64,000 nucleotides of DNA from Chenopodium formosanum. Its lineage: Eukaryota; Streptophyta; Magnoliopsida; Caryophyllales; Amaranthaceae. The stretch is from the NCBI GenBank assembly GCA_024500155.1, contig CM044874.1, positions 3,103,001 to 3,167,000 on the forward strand, given 5' to 3'. A model generated the notes under the pieces. That model was not told the DNA's origin. It ran no database searches and worked only from the letters and a program-made list of their open reading frames with translations. This document shows positions 1-10,995 of this stretch, piece by piece (within the stretch, counting starts at the first letter, position 1; each line of letters starts with the position of its first letter). The position numbers and the translations under genes were made by a program.

Positions 1-1110
1 AAAAACTCCGGCCGCCGTCAGCCGTTTGAGAATAACACCTTCGATTTCGTGTTCTACGGCGGTGGTGGAAGGATTGATAGTCTGAGCAAATTCGAAGAAA
101 TCGCGGTCGAAATTGGGCGGACGCTGAAGCCCGAAGGGTATTTGGTAATCCACTCAAGAACTAACGATACATACAGTTTACATTCGTTAATTGCTTTATT
201 CAATTGTTGCACATTTATTAAATCCCGTGAAATTCAAGGTTATATTGGTGATGATAATAATGTTGATGATGGTAGTAGTGTTATGATTCGTGAGGTTGTG
301 ATGAAGAAGGAAGAATTTGGTTCAATTGTGTATAGTGGTGGTAGTAAGGAATGCTCGGTTGTGCCGGGGTATAAGCAGGAGATTGTTCGAAAAGCCGAGG
401 AATTGATTCAGGTGGAGCCGTTGAAACCTTGGATTACATTGAAAAAGAACATACAGAATGTCAAGTATTTGCCTTCAATGGTGGATATTAGTTTTAAGAG
501 TAGGTATATATATGTAGATGTAGGAGCTAGGAGTTATGGTTCGAGTATTGGGAGCTGGTTTAAGAAGCAATACCCGAAACAGAACAAGACGTTCGAGGTT
601 TATGCCATTGAGGCTGATAAATCATTTCATAAAGAGTATGAGGCTAAGAAGAAATGGGTGAATTTGTTGCCTTATGCTGCTTGGGTTAAGAATGAGTCCT
701 TGTTTTTCGAGGTTAATCATGATCCCGGGGATGATCCTGAGGAGAAAGGGAGTAAAGGGCGCGGTATGGGAAGGATTAAGCCGGTTCAATCGCATGATGG
801 AGTGTCCAGTGGTGTTGATGAGATTGTAGGGTTTGATTTTGCTGAGTGGTTGAAGGCTACTGTGACTGAGAGAGACTTTGTGGTGATGAAGATGGATGTT
901 GAAGGGACTGAATTTGATCTTATCCCTAGGTTGTTTGAGACTGGGGCAATATGTTTGATCGATGAGATCTTCCTTGAGTGCCATTACAACCGGTGGCAGA
1001 GGTGTTGCCCGGGTGAACGGAGTGCTAAGTATGAGAAGACGTACGATCAGTGCTTGGACCTGTTTACTTCCCTCAGAGAGCGTGGCGTTCTTGTTCATCA
1101 ATGGTGGTGA
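1..1110 (+). CDS. FkbM-type SAM-dependent methyltransferase-like protein, 3' part (5' end outside window)
   Basis: The frame is open from base 1 to the TGA at 1108-1110, giving 369 visible residues without an intron. The first third reads like the end of a methyltransferase fold (LKPEGYLVIHSR near residues 43-54). The second half carries an FkbM/Methyltransf_21-like block: YVDVGARSYG (about residues 171-180), an acidic EVYAIEADKSF segment where that family binds the cofactor, and VMKMDVEGTEFD (about 295-306). Plants have a conserved family of this kind annotated as S-adenosylmethionine-dependent methyltransferase superfamily (DUF7870); members usually have an N-terminal membrane anchor, which would lie to the left of this window. 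The substrate is unknown. The true start is not visible, and the family assignment is stronger than any activity claim. Confidence 0.8.
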   Translation, partial: KNSGRRQPFENNTFDFVFYGGGGRIDSLSKFEEIAVEIGRTLKPEGYLVIHSRTNDTYSLHSLIALFNCCTFIKSREIQGYIGDDNNVDDGSSVMIREVVMKKEEFGSIVYSGGSKECSVVPGYKQEIVRKAEELIQVEPLKPWITLKKNIQNVKYLPSMVDISFKSRYIYVDVGARSYGSSIGSWFKKQYPKQNKTFEVYAIEADKSFHKEYEAKKKWVNLLPYAAWVKNESLFFEVNHDPGDDPEEKGSKGRGMGRIKPVQSHDGVSSGVDEIVGFDFAEWLKATVTERDFVVMKMDVEGTEFDLIPRLFETGAICLIDEIFLECHYNRWQRCCPGERSAKYEKTYDQCLDLFTSLRERGVLVHQWW

Positions 1111-3841
1111 TCTTTGGTAACAGACCATACTCGAATGTCTTAATTGCTTTTCTTGTATTTTCTCCAAATAACTCTGTTTCTGTTCATGTTCTTATTTTCA
1201 CAATTAATTCTCAGTCATAGAAGTTGTCTTAGGATCTTTACTTGCAAATGAAAATTACACTTAATTCAGTTATACCATATTCTTTGATTTAATTGTTTCC
1301 GTTCAATGTTGTTGATATATCCTTATTCCTGAGGAATCGTGACTATATCTTGGCAAATAATACTTTAACTTTGTATCTAAGATGTTAACTTTTAATTGGT
1401 TTCAATAATTGGATCTCTGAATCAAATGTTTGCTATTGGTTTCGTCGCTGAGTGTTGTTTTCACACCACATTCGAATTGGCATGATAGTGCATTTTCCTA
1501 TGGTCTCCTTTGTTTATATGCTGTTATGGTGCCAAATTTTGCTCCCCCTGCAGCAATTTGTGGCACGTTTGCTGGACGAAAGTGCTTCTAATCCAATATT
1601 ATAAGCTGCATTGTCTTTGAGATAGAATTTTTAATGCTTACTAGTGTTATTTAGCAATGAATGATTCATGTTGAACCGCTTTTGTTGACCCTGCGCCCAT
1701 TTTCCCTCTTTGTTCTCCTCCCGCAATAAAAGAAGATAAAGGGAAGGCAATGAGTAAAGTGAAGATAAGAGGGAGAGGGAACAAATAGGCATGGAACTTT
1801 GTTGAAATTGATTGTCAATGCTTTATTCTGTTGGAGGGAGAATCCTTTTCACTGTTTGTTTCATTTGCATCAAAACTAACCACATTTAGTTGGTTTTAAG
1901 AATGGTCTAATTGCACTACAATTGTGACATTTTGGTGCATTGATAGGCCATAACTGATTTGGCATGTTCTTTATAATGAGCAGTATGGCTGTGATTGACA
2001 GTGAAATAGATTGATAGAACCGCATATGAAATCTCCATGTGCTGACTGCAGCCCTCCAATTGTTTCGCAATTTTTCCCATATTACCCCTTGATACATCAT
2101 TATTTCCCCCTACGTAGATGGATCGAAAACGACTGCCATGGAATTAGGAACCCTTGATGATTGGTAATGTACTAACGAGACCGTGATTTGATAAATTTTA
2201 AGGGGTTAATCAAGAAATAGTTAGTTTGTCGGGCCTAGGAACATTTCCATGTACTTATGCTGAGAATTTATTTTATGCTTCTCTAGCCTTCCCTACATAG
2301 AGAATTTTTTTGCCTTCATTCTTTTCCTTTTCTGTAGTTGATATTGATTACCGATATATCGGTAACTATCACATTAAAGACCTAGATGGTCTCTTGAGGA
2401 CATTGAATAGCTGGAAATGAAAGTAAAAGGTTCGGTTGGGGTAGGGGTGGCCGGTGGGGGGTTGGAATTGGTTGTTTATCAAACTTTCCATTTTGTGTCT
2501 TTATAAAAACATACCCTTTTTTTATGAATAGGATTCGTTTATATTTATTGAGTGGTCCTTCTCTGTAATTTTCACCATGTTTTGTTTTAGGTGAAGTTGG
2601 GTTTTGTCAACCTGGCTGATTATGTTTCCATGTGAGGTTGTGACAGTTTTAATTTATCATGTGATTAGTCAAATATATTAACGTTTCATAAGTTTGTCTC
2701 TAGTGAGATGAATTTGGTTGTACTATGGGACATCTGAGGGCTTAAACTAGCTAGTTTCGCAAATGAGAATTTGATCCCGCAACCTTGTACTCCTTGCATT
2801 CGAGTCATTCAGGGTAAGGGAGGGGGATTAGATTTGCATTTTTCGTCGTGAATTGTTATGTTACAGAAGTCACGATCATATTGCTAATATTAGTATAAAT
2901 GTGCTTACTGATGTGTGAAAGCGATTCCGTCTGAAACTGTGCTATACTGTGATCTTACGCAATTTCCCAGAAATTACTAGTTGTATTCATTAACACAACG
3001 ATAAACTAGTTAAAACAAACTGTATTAAGAAAGCAATGATTGAGTGGTGGCAAAGCTGTAGATCTGTAACAATCATTGCTTAATAATTATAATTTCAGTT
3101 TCAGAGTGCTGTGATGCTTCTAGTTTAAGAGCATTTTCTTCCACGTATTGTGCCAATGTTAATAAATTAATATTAACACAAGTATATTTTATATTTTGAC
3201 TGACAATAATGCCTGTGATTTTAATATGCTGTATGCTTTAAGTAGTACATTCATCACCTTTATTTGATTGGGTTTCATGTGAGTTCATCATATTTGGCAT
3301 CTGCATTGTCTCTTCACATTGATTGCATTCTATTTCTTACCAAATAATGGCATTAAAAAGCTGGTTTTATGATTGTATATTATGTGGAATGAATTGTTTC
3401 AGGACAGATGATTTGTACATCATGAAATGTGGGTATCATTTGTAGATTCTTGATTTATTTGATCTATTGTCATGTTACGGTATACAGAGTATGATACACT
3501 TAAGACAAATTTGAATTAGCTCATATGTTTTTGGGGCTTGGCTTTTATGATTGGCAAACCTACACCTATCAAAATTCATTAGTTTTAAATTAAGATCGAT
3601 CTAGACATGAATCGTATTTCAAATCGGATGATATGATTATTAGCGGGATTTAGGATTGAACCGATTATAGCTAAAGTTGGTTCAATCCATAGCCACCTCT
3701 TGGTGAGGTGGTCACTTGACCCTATGAACTACTTAGTACTTAGACATGTTCAAAGTTGACCTGATTTGATTGACATGACAAAATTTAAAGTCAACCAAAA
3801 ATAATTAATGTATTCAATTCATATGAACATAGTGAAGTAGT
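1111..3841. other. Intergenic DNA, 3' flank of the methyltransferase-like gene
   Basis: AT-rich sequence with no coding frame I can support. The first few hundred bases are probably 3' UTR. I see no clear transposon ends here. Confidence 0.5.
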
Positions 3842-4089
3842 CTAGAGGTGATCAAAGGGTGGGTCGGGTCTAGGCGAGAAAAATCAGCCTACTTGCTCAG
3901 GTCGGGCCAAAAAAAAAAAAAAAAAAACTAAAACTACAAAAATGCATGCTCAAGCCCACTCATGAAATTTAATAGTTTGGATCTCATAAGGCCCCATTAG
4001 ATGTGGGCTGAAAAATCTATCCAAAACCCGCCTAAAATTAAGCTAAGTCAAACTGGGCCAGCAGGCCGAGCGGAGTTTGATCAGCTCTA
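3842..4089. mobile_element. Short MITE-like element with GTGATCAAA termini
   Basis: The left end CTAGAGGTGATCAAA (3842-3856) is matched in inverse at the right end (TTTGATCAGCTCTAT, 4075-4089). The interior holds GGGTCGGGTC- and GGGCC-type motifs and an A-run of about 19. This looks like the common plant hAT-type non-autonomous elements. I could not find a convincing 8-bp target duplication. Confidence 0.45.
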
Positions 4090-4212
4090 TAATGAACCTA
4101 TATAAACAATTATTTAACAAACTGGTTAAAAACCGACCATAGATCCAATTTGACAACTCTACTGAATTTTAATTATAAATGTGAGTTGTTCATAGTAAAA
4201 AGTTAAAATAAT

Positions 4213-4363
4213 AGTTATGCTAAAGTCAAATTTTGTACCACTTTAAAGTCAAATTTTGTACCACTTTTAAGCATACAACCCTAAACTATTTGGTATCAGA
4301 ACATTTTATTTGACATATATATTATATATATGCTTAAAACTTAAAAGTGGTACAAAATTTGAG
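4213..4363. repeat. Local direct and inverted repeat (TTTTGTACCACTTT)
   Basis: A unit AAGTCAAATTTTGTACCACTTT is present twice head to tail at about 4222-4268. An inverted copy of the end of it (AAAGTGGTACAAAATTT) lies at 4345-4361, with TTAAGCATA / TATGCTTAA also mirrored. The TATA-rich spacer makes a stem-loop possible. It may be the remnant of a small MITE. Confidence 0.5.
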
Positions 4364-5341
4364 TCTGAAATATCAGAAATCAAGTACTCTATTAAATGTG
4401 TTCCATAGACAATGGATACAGTTAGTAAATGTTTATCTGCTTGTAAATTTGAGTCAGTTAATTTTTATTACATTGATAGGTATGCAGTATGCACGAACAC
4501 ATTTTATATTCATACTGTATTACAAGAATATTATTATAAGTAAATGTTAAACTATACTTCCTATTTTACCAAAGTACCAAACGTTGAGAAATTAACCTTG
4601 GAACGAGTGAGCATTGGCAGCAATCTTAAGATGCTGCATACATTGCGTAGGATGTGGTACACTGGTGCAGTAATTTATATGAATGGGATGTCTTGTGTTC
4701 ATATTGTATTGGAATCTACAAGGTTGGGGGATCCAAAAATGATTTTATGGTTTACAAAATAATAGAGATATTAAACTGATTTGGGGCTCTATATTATATT
4801 GTTCACATTATTTTCACTTAATTTACGGAGAAAAAAAAAAATGATATTTTTAGATAAAATAAAATGATAGAATAAGTTGTGATGGAGTCAAAAGGGTATC
4901 CAATTTCAATTTAGACCGGTAATAAATTTTTATAAGGTTTTTTTTATTTTTATTTTTTTATTTTTTTTTATCTGAACTTATTATACCTTACCAGGCCCTA
5001 TTATTGGGACATATTAGAAATTTAGAACTTAAGGTTTATTTATTTTTTAATTTTATTATTTATTTATTTATTTTTGAGGAGCTCTATTTAAATGCAAATA
5101 TATTCTTAAAAACAATGATAAAACATAAACGATCAAAGTGAGTACTTTTTAACTTAACGCTTTGACCGTATTTTGTAATTATTATACTCTCTTCTTCCTT
5201 TTTACCTTCCTACTTTTCGTTTTGACATGTTATTTTATAATTATTAATACCTATGTTTCTAAACCATTTTTTCTCTACTACTAAAAAGTAAAAATAGGAT
5301 CTAATTTCACTTATGACTACTTCATTTTATATGAGCAGTAA
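4364..5341. other. AT-rich intergenic DNA without a supported gene
   Basis: Two short frames near 4347-4762 give weak F-box-like wording but have no neighbouring exons or motifs that I trust. 4930-5080 is a T-rich low-complexity tract. Confidence 0.4.
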
Positions 5342-5594
5342 GACCCTGTTCACTTCAGCTTTAAAAAAATAATATTCAGTAAAAAAATAATTTTATTTCA
5401 ACAAAAATAAGTTCAGTTCAGTAAAAATCAGTAACTTTAAAGAGGAAATATAACATAAAATCAATAAAAAATAATTTCAGTTCAGCAAATATAATTCCAC
5501 TTCAGCAAAATTAATTTCATTTCAGTAAAAATAATTTAAATTAAGCAAAAATAACTTCAGTTCATCAAAGACAAGGTGAAGTAAACGGGGCCTA
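5342..5594. mobile_element. Small terminal-inverted-repeat element rich in TTCAGTAAAAATAA
   Basis: The left end GACCCTGTTCACTTCAGCTT and the right end AAGGTGAAGTAAACGGGGCC are imperfect inverted repeats. The interior is a degenerate tandem of about 14-20 bp units built from TTCAGTAAAAATAA. A second copy of the same design follows at 5729. The GGGCC(T)GTT termini resemble plant hAT-type MITEs. Confidence 0.55.
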
Positions 5595-5728
5595 AACGAT
5601 AAGATTAAAAAAAAAGAACGGAGGAAGTATAAGGAAAAAAAATTGTCATGTGGAATATTGTTAATATGTTGCAATTTATATTTTCATAATATCAAATTTT
5701 CATAAATACTAGAGATATTAATAATAAA

Positions 5729-6006
5729 TGTTCACTTCACCTTAAAAAATATTAAGCAAAAATAAGTTCAGTTCAGTAAAAATAATTTTAGTTCAGTAAA
5801 AATAATTTCAGTTCAGTAAATATAAGTTTAGTTCAGTAAAATTCAGCTTTCTTTAAGAAGAATTATAATAGAAAATCATTAAAATAATTTCAGTTCAGCA
5901 AAAATAATATCAGTTTAGTAAAATTAAATTAAGTTCAACAAATATAATTTTATTTCAGTAAAAATAATTTCAGTTCAGCAAAAATAAGGTGAAGTGAATG
6001 GCCCTA
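5729..6006. mobile_element. Second TTCAG-rich terminal-inverted-repeat element
   Basis: The left end GTTCACTTCACCTT and the right end AAGGTGAAGTGAATGGCCCT are inverted repeats, and the interior again consists of degenerate TTCAGTAAAAATAA units. Same family and orientation as the copy at 5342-5594. Related TTCAG/CTGAA-rich ends also appear near 32698, 41800 and 43740. Confidence 0.55.
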
Positions 6007-6724
6007 GACTTGTATGTTGTAGACCAAATGCACAAAAAAACAAAAAAAAAAAAAAAAAAAAGGATAAAATTATTACCCCAAGTATAAAATAAGAAATAAT
6101 CAACAAGTTTAGGAAACAAATCATATAATTATTTTTAGCAACCAATAACCACAATGTATCATTTTGGATATAAAAAAAATCAGAAAATTTAGGAAACAAA
6201 TCATTTGATTATAGGCAACAATATCAAGTGAGATCCTAAGAAATCCCCCATATATAGTAATTAATCCCCAAAAATGATGGATGCAAAAATAGAGGATGCA
6301 CCTATCATTGAAACATTGTAATTTAAATACATTTGCACAATTAGATGCCTAATCTTCTTGATCCCCCACAAAATTTTAGGACAGCCAAATTTTTAATAAG
6401 AACTCATCAAATTTCAACTTCAAAGTTCTCCTCCATATTCTAATTCAAATTCTTGTTAATTGTTCTAATTAAAAGGAATATGTTCCATGATTTTTTATTT
6501 TGTTCAAGATTAATTTGTATGAGAGTTTTTGAGAATATTTTTATTCCATTATTTGTATTTTCGAATTCTCAAAAACATATCCACAACCCTTCACATGTAT
6601 TTTTGCCTACATTCTAGCTACCAAAGATTTTTGCTTGAATTTCTAAGAAAATTCTAGTAATTAAATTGAAAAATTGGCTAGGTAGGAACATTAAGTTTAT
6701 AAAAATATAAAAAATAAAAATAAA

Positions 6725-9700
6725 ATGGGAGCATGTTGTAGCAAAGAAGGGGATTATGAAGATCATCGACATATTGATACTTATGAACATGAATATGAAC
6801 ATGAAAATCATGTAATTGAAGGAGAATATGGAGCTTCAATTAGACTACATGGATCTTCTTCTTTTATTTCAATGGCATCTACACAAGGGAAGAAAGGAAT
6901 CAATCAAGATGCCATGACAGTTTGGGAGGTAAACTTCTAAACTTTTTTTGAATTGTTTTGCTTATATGCTCTATCCCTCTATTAAATGTCATTTTTGTAC
7001 CGAAAGAAATAAATACTTCCTACACCGTACGATTTTTTAGTCTCATTTAATTTGTCTTGATCTATATTTTCAAATTATGTAATTTTAATTTTTTTACAAT
7101 TATGCTATTAAAAAATTAATGGTCAAAGTTGAGCGTTGGAAAACGTACTAGTCAAAGTGGAATAACTAAAAGAACCCGTAGTTTTTTACTTATTAGCCAC
7201 TTTAAGAGTAAGGGATAGCTTAAGTGATAAGAGCTTTTCTCCAGATTTCAAGAGATTGATTCTCACCACTCGTCCTTGTGGTTCTCCAGATACGAAAAAA
7301 AAATAGCCACTTTGACTTTAAAAGGCCAAAGGGTCACCAATAGCAAAGTACAATTTACTTTTAAGTCGAATACTTTATTTTTAGTTAATAAAAAAACACA
7401 TTTGAGTAAATCTAACAAATCAACGTGATAATGAATGTATTACAAAGTCAATTGCTTGAAAGTGAGGGATAACTTAGGTGGTTAAAGCTCCCCTCCCGAT
7501 TATATCACTCACACACTTGTGAAGTTGTGGCTCTCTATACAACAAAAAAAACAAAATCAATTTTTTTTTTTTATTCATATAGTAATGTAAATGAGTCTTC
7601 ATTTAAGATAATAGGCTGCACAGAACAACTAATTTATGTTTAAACAAACTCAATTTGTCAAATATATCAAAAGATTCAAAACTAGCATAAAATTTGAAAC
7701 ATTGGATGTTTCAATGAATGTTACACTAATGTATAACGGTTGAAGCCAATTTGCCAATTAAAATCAAAATAAGTATATTGATTTCAAACTTTTTATGTTC
7801 TCCAATTTTCATCATTCTTCCAGCAGTACCATCAATTGTCACATGGCAAAATTACGAGTAGACCAAATATATACATGTATGTATGGCTATGTATGTACAT
7901 GGAGACAAATGTAGCAAGATCACAACATGTCATGCCTATGTTTCATCTTACGTATAAATCACAAAAGATGGTGAAAGGGGGGTACGTGAATAGCGTGCAT
8001 ATATTAAGTACAAAAAATGGAGCATTAGGCAACTCTTTACTAGCAAAAATATAACATTGTAATGTGCTAAATTTTAATATGGTGGTTTCAGGACTTTGCT
8101 GGTGAAAAAGATGTGTTCTTTTGTGGGGTGTTCGACGGGCATGGACCGAGTGGTCACAAGGTAGCTCGAATTGTCCGCGATCAGCTACCAATAAAGCTCT
8201 CCACTGCTCATAAGCTTCTACATATGAAAGGGCATAGCACGAGTGATATCGATGCATTTTATGAGGACGAAGATGGTGCATTGCTACAAGCATATCCTAG
8301 CAACGGCAAGACTATTGATAGCCACCACGACGGAGATAATTCTGATGTTGTACAATTGTGGAAGGCTGGCCTTTTAAGGTCATTTAGAGAAGTGGATAAA
8401 GAGCTCAGCCGCGACCCTACAATTGAGAGCTATTGTAGTGGTACAACGGCTGTAACGGTTGTCAAACAGGTTGATTTTCTTGGTTATTCTTTATCATTAG
8501 TCGATATTGTTTAGTTAAAAAAAAATGATTATAGATTAGTTAGATTTTGTCTAGCATACTTTAGTTTTGCACTTTCATACTAGTTTGATTTTGTCTAGCA
8601 TAATTTGGTTTTGTCAAATAATAGGTTGATTTTCTTGGTTAAACTTTATCATTAATCGATATTGTTTAGTTCTTAAACAAATAAACTTGGTTAGAGCATG
8701 ATCATACATTAGTTAGTTTGATTTTGTCTAGCATAGTTTGATTTTGCACTTTTATATGACTTTTACATCCGTTTAATAAACAAAAGCAATGCAAAATTAA
8801 TATGATCATGGAAACAAGTTTATATACTATAACATGTTTATGTAGTAAAACTATGCAAGTTTTCCCCTTGGTGTAGGGAGATCATCTAATAATCGGAAAC
8901 TTGGGGGATTCGCGTGCAGTTATGTGCACACGAGGGGACAAAGGACAAGTTATACCACTCCAATTAACGGTAGACTTGAAGCCAAGCCTTCCAAGGGAAG
9001 CCGAAAGAGTGAGGAGTTGTAGTGGTCGAGTTTTTTCTCTTGAAGAGGAGTCTCATGTTCTTAGACTATGGCTGCCTGATGAAGATAGCCCCGGACTTGC
9101 CATGACTAGAGCATTTGGTGATTTCTGTCTTAAAGATTATGGTCTTAGCTCTACCCCTCAAGTCTTCTACCACCAATTGACTGATCAGGATGAATTCATT
9201 GTCCTTGCAACTGATGGGGTAAGAAACCTTACATGTTCTTATTGTGTTGCTCCTCAATTTTTTGTTACATCTAGCCTAATAAGCTTCACTTATACCTAAG
9301 AAAATAAAAATTTGTGATTTTTACAGAGACATTTCACATTGTGAATTAATAACCATAGTTTTATATTCCTGACTTTGAATTTTGACCATCAGAATCAAAT
9401 GTGACTTATTATTTCAGGTCAAAGATAGTGACTTATAATTTTGACCATCAGAATCAGATGTGACTTATAATTTATGAATCACGTGGAACACGAAGTATGC
9501 TTGTTACATATGTGGTATGTTACTAAGGTTATACAATATTTTGCAGGTGTGGGATGTGCTAACAAATTTTGAGGTAGTAAAAATAGTCTCAGCAGCAAGG
9601 AAGCGATCCCATGCAGCAAAGTTCCTAGCAACGCACGCAGTTCGTGCCTGGAAGAGCAGGTTCCCATCCTCACGAACTGATGACATTGCGGTGGTTTGCT

Positions 9701-9990
9701 TATTCTTCAAGCCTCCACCCCTCGGAAAATCCATGTCAGAAGTCAGCCACATTACTCCTGACAGCTTGAGCCACCTTAATTCTTCAGTATCTCAACATAC
9801 ATACAGAAGCATTAGCAGTGATGCTGAGGAGGGGTTCGATTTTAGGGACAACAAAGGTAAGTTTCAGGACATTCCAGAGGATTGGGGTGAAGGTGAAAGT
9901 TTAGTGGACACATCATTGAATTTTCCGCGGTATACAAACTCTAGACACAAAGGCAGACCAACATCGAAAAGTGCTGATAGCGATTTTTGA
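6725..9990 (+). CDS. Protein phosphatase 2C, clade-E type, 455 aa, four exons
   Basis: Mg/Mn-dependent Ser/Thr phosphatase. Exons: 6725-6928, 8092-8469, 8877-9218, 9547-9990; all junctions are GT-AG and phase 0. The N-terminus MGACCS has the Gly2 plus Cys4/Cys5 pattern of N-myristoylation and palmitoylation, so plasma-membrane attachment is likely. An acidic, His-rich linker follows, then KKGINQDAMTVWEDF. PP2C metal and catalytic motifs are in order: FCGVFDGHG (exon 2), CSGTTAVTVV, IGNLGDSRAV (exon 3), AFGDFCLKDYG, VLATDG|VWDVL across the exon 3/4 junction, and RTDDIAVVCLF. The tail of about 85 residues is Ser-rich and hydrophilic. The sequence pattern matches the Arabidopsis group containing PP2C52, whose members have the same lipidation motif. 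Intron 1 (about 1.2 kb) holds two SINE-like insertions. Target proteins are not deducible from sequence. Confidence 0.93.
7204..7303 (+). mobile_element. SINE-like insertion of 100 bp with target-site duplication
   Basis: The segment starts with GGGATAGCTTAAGTGATAAG, resembling a pol III A box, and ends in nine A. It is flanked on both sides by TAGCCACTTT (7194-7203 and 7304-7313). A second copy of the same family and length lies at 7454-7552. Both are in PP2C intron 1 in the sense orientation. The tRNA-derived nature is inferred from the A-box-like start; the B box is poorly defined. Confidence 0.72.
7454..7552 (+). mobile_element. Second SINE-like insertion, 99 bp, with target-site duplication
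   Basis: It aligns with the element at 7204-7303: GAGGGATAACTTAGGTGGTT near the start, a TTGTGGCTCTC block near the 3' end, then an A-rich tail. It is flanked by AAAGTCAATT (7444-7453) and AAAATCAATT (7553-7562), a 10-bp duplication with one mismatch. Confidence 0.68.
8470..8770 (+). repeat. Imperfect direct repeats filling PP2C intron 2
   Basis: GTTGATTTTCTTGGTT plus about 30 following bases occurs at the splice donor (8470) and again at about 8626. The phrase TTTTGTCTAGCATA occurs three times (about 8545, 8591, 8724). The intron seems to have grown by local duplication that copied the donor sequence itself. Confidence 0.7.
9377..9474 (+). repeat. Two-copy 60-bp direct repeat in PP2C intron 3
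   Basis: TTTTGACCATCAGAATCA followed by (A/G)ATGTGACTTAT occurs at about 9377 and 9437. No function apparent. Confidence 0.65.
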
Positions 9991-10995
9991 TACAAATTTT
10001 TTAGCTTAGGGGAATGAATGAATTAGGGCAGTGAATGATTTTGTGTACATATATATGGTTTTGAAAATGGCTAAAAACCTGCCTAAAGTGAGAAAAGTGT
10101 GAGGAACTCTGAAAAAATTTTGTTTTCCTTAATAGTTCAAACTTAAAAGGAAGATACATATAGTTGAATCACATACTAGTTCCTCTTAGATGAACCAAAA
10201 GCTGAAACAAAGAAGTTGAACTTCATATTTCTTCTATCATAAGATGTTGCCTAATTGCCCAGAAAAGGAGGAGAAAATAGGAAAAGATGTGAAAACTAAA
10301 CAGAGTTTCATCGGTTGTAATTTTGTGAATACAAGCCTTGTCCCGCTATCATATAGTCGATCATTTTTTATTTATTTTTTATTATCTCGTCTTTATAACC
10401 AGTATCGAATCCAAAATCACCAATAAATACCATCAATGCACTAGTATATACTCCGTAAACAATAGAAATATTATCACAAATCACATGAATGACCAATAAA
10501 TCTTCAAACAAAGTTACAATTATAATCAGCAATTATATAAATGATTCTCGATCTTAACCTTATTTTGGACTGAAAATTATTTTAATGAACGGGATCTTTT
10601 TTTTTTCCAAACTCAAATTATTTTTACTAATGAAACTTAATTTTCATTGATGCTCTACTACTATATATGTATAGAGTTACTGAATTTTATTAAATACCAG
10701 TAATAAACTAATTTATGCTTTTGAATGATCAAGCAAGTTGTATTCAGATCACCACGCCCAGGTCAATTTTTCAAAATAATCAAACCAATATTGGCATATG
10801 ATAATGTTCTGGAAAATTGATTACATTGCTTTGAAAGGCAAAAGCGTTAACTGATTTACATGGAATTTCTTTCAAATTATCAGCTAAAATAAGTATATAC
10901 ACAATATTTCTGACAAAACAGAACTTTGCAAGACCCAGCCTCACGTGTCTCGTCTATCATGAATCATCACAACGGTATCTATGTACTCTTAAGTC
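9991..10995. other. Convergent intergenic region between PP2C and HtrA-like gene
   Basis: About 1 kb between two stop codons on opposite strands. It must hold both 3' UTRs and polyadenylation signals. It is AT-rich, with one ACTCCGTA at 10450. No further gene seen. Confidence 0.6.

Noticed and set aside
622..1167. 181-codon minus-strand frame opposite the methyltransferase-like gene
   Set aside because: Shadow of the plus-strand coding sequence; composition has no domain sense.
4544..4762. Possible F-box-associated fragment
   Set aside because: Only a vague likeness (YMNGMSC); no F-box, no second motif, no repeat of the family nearby.
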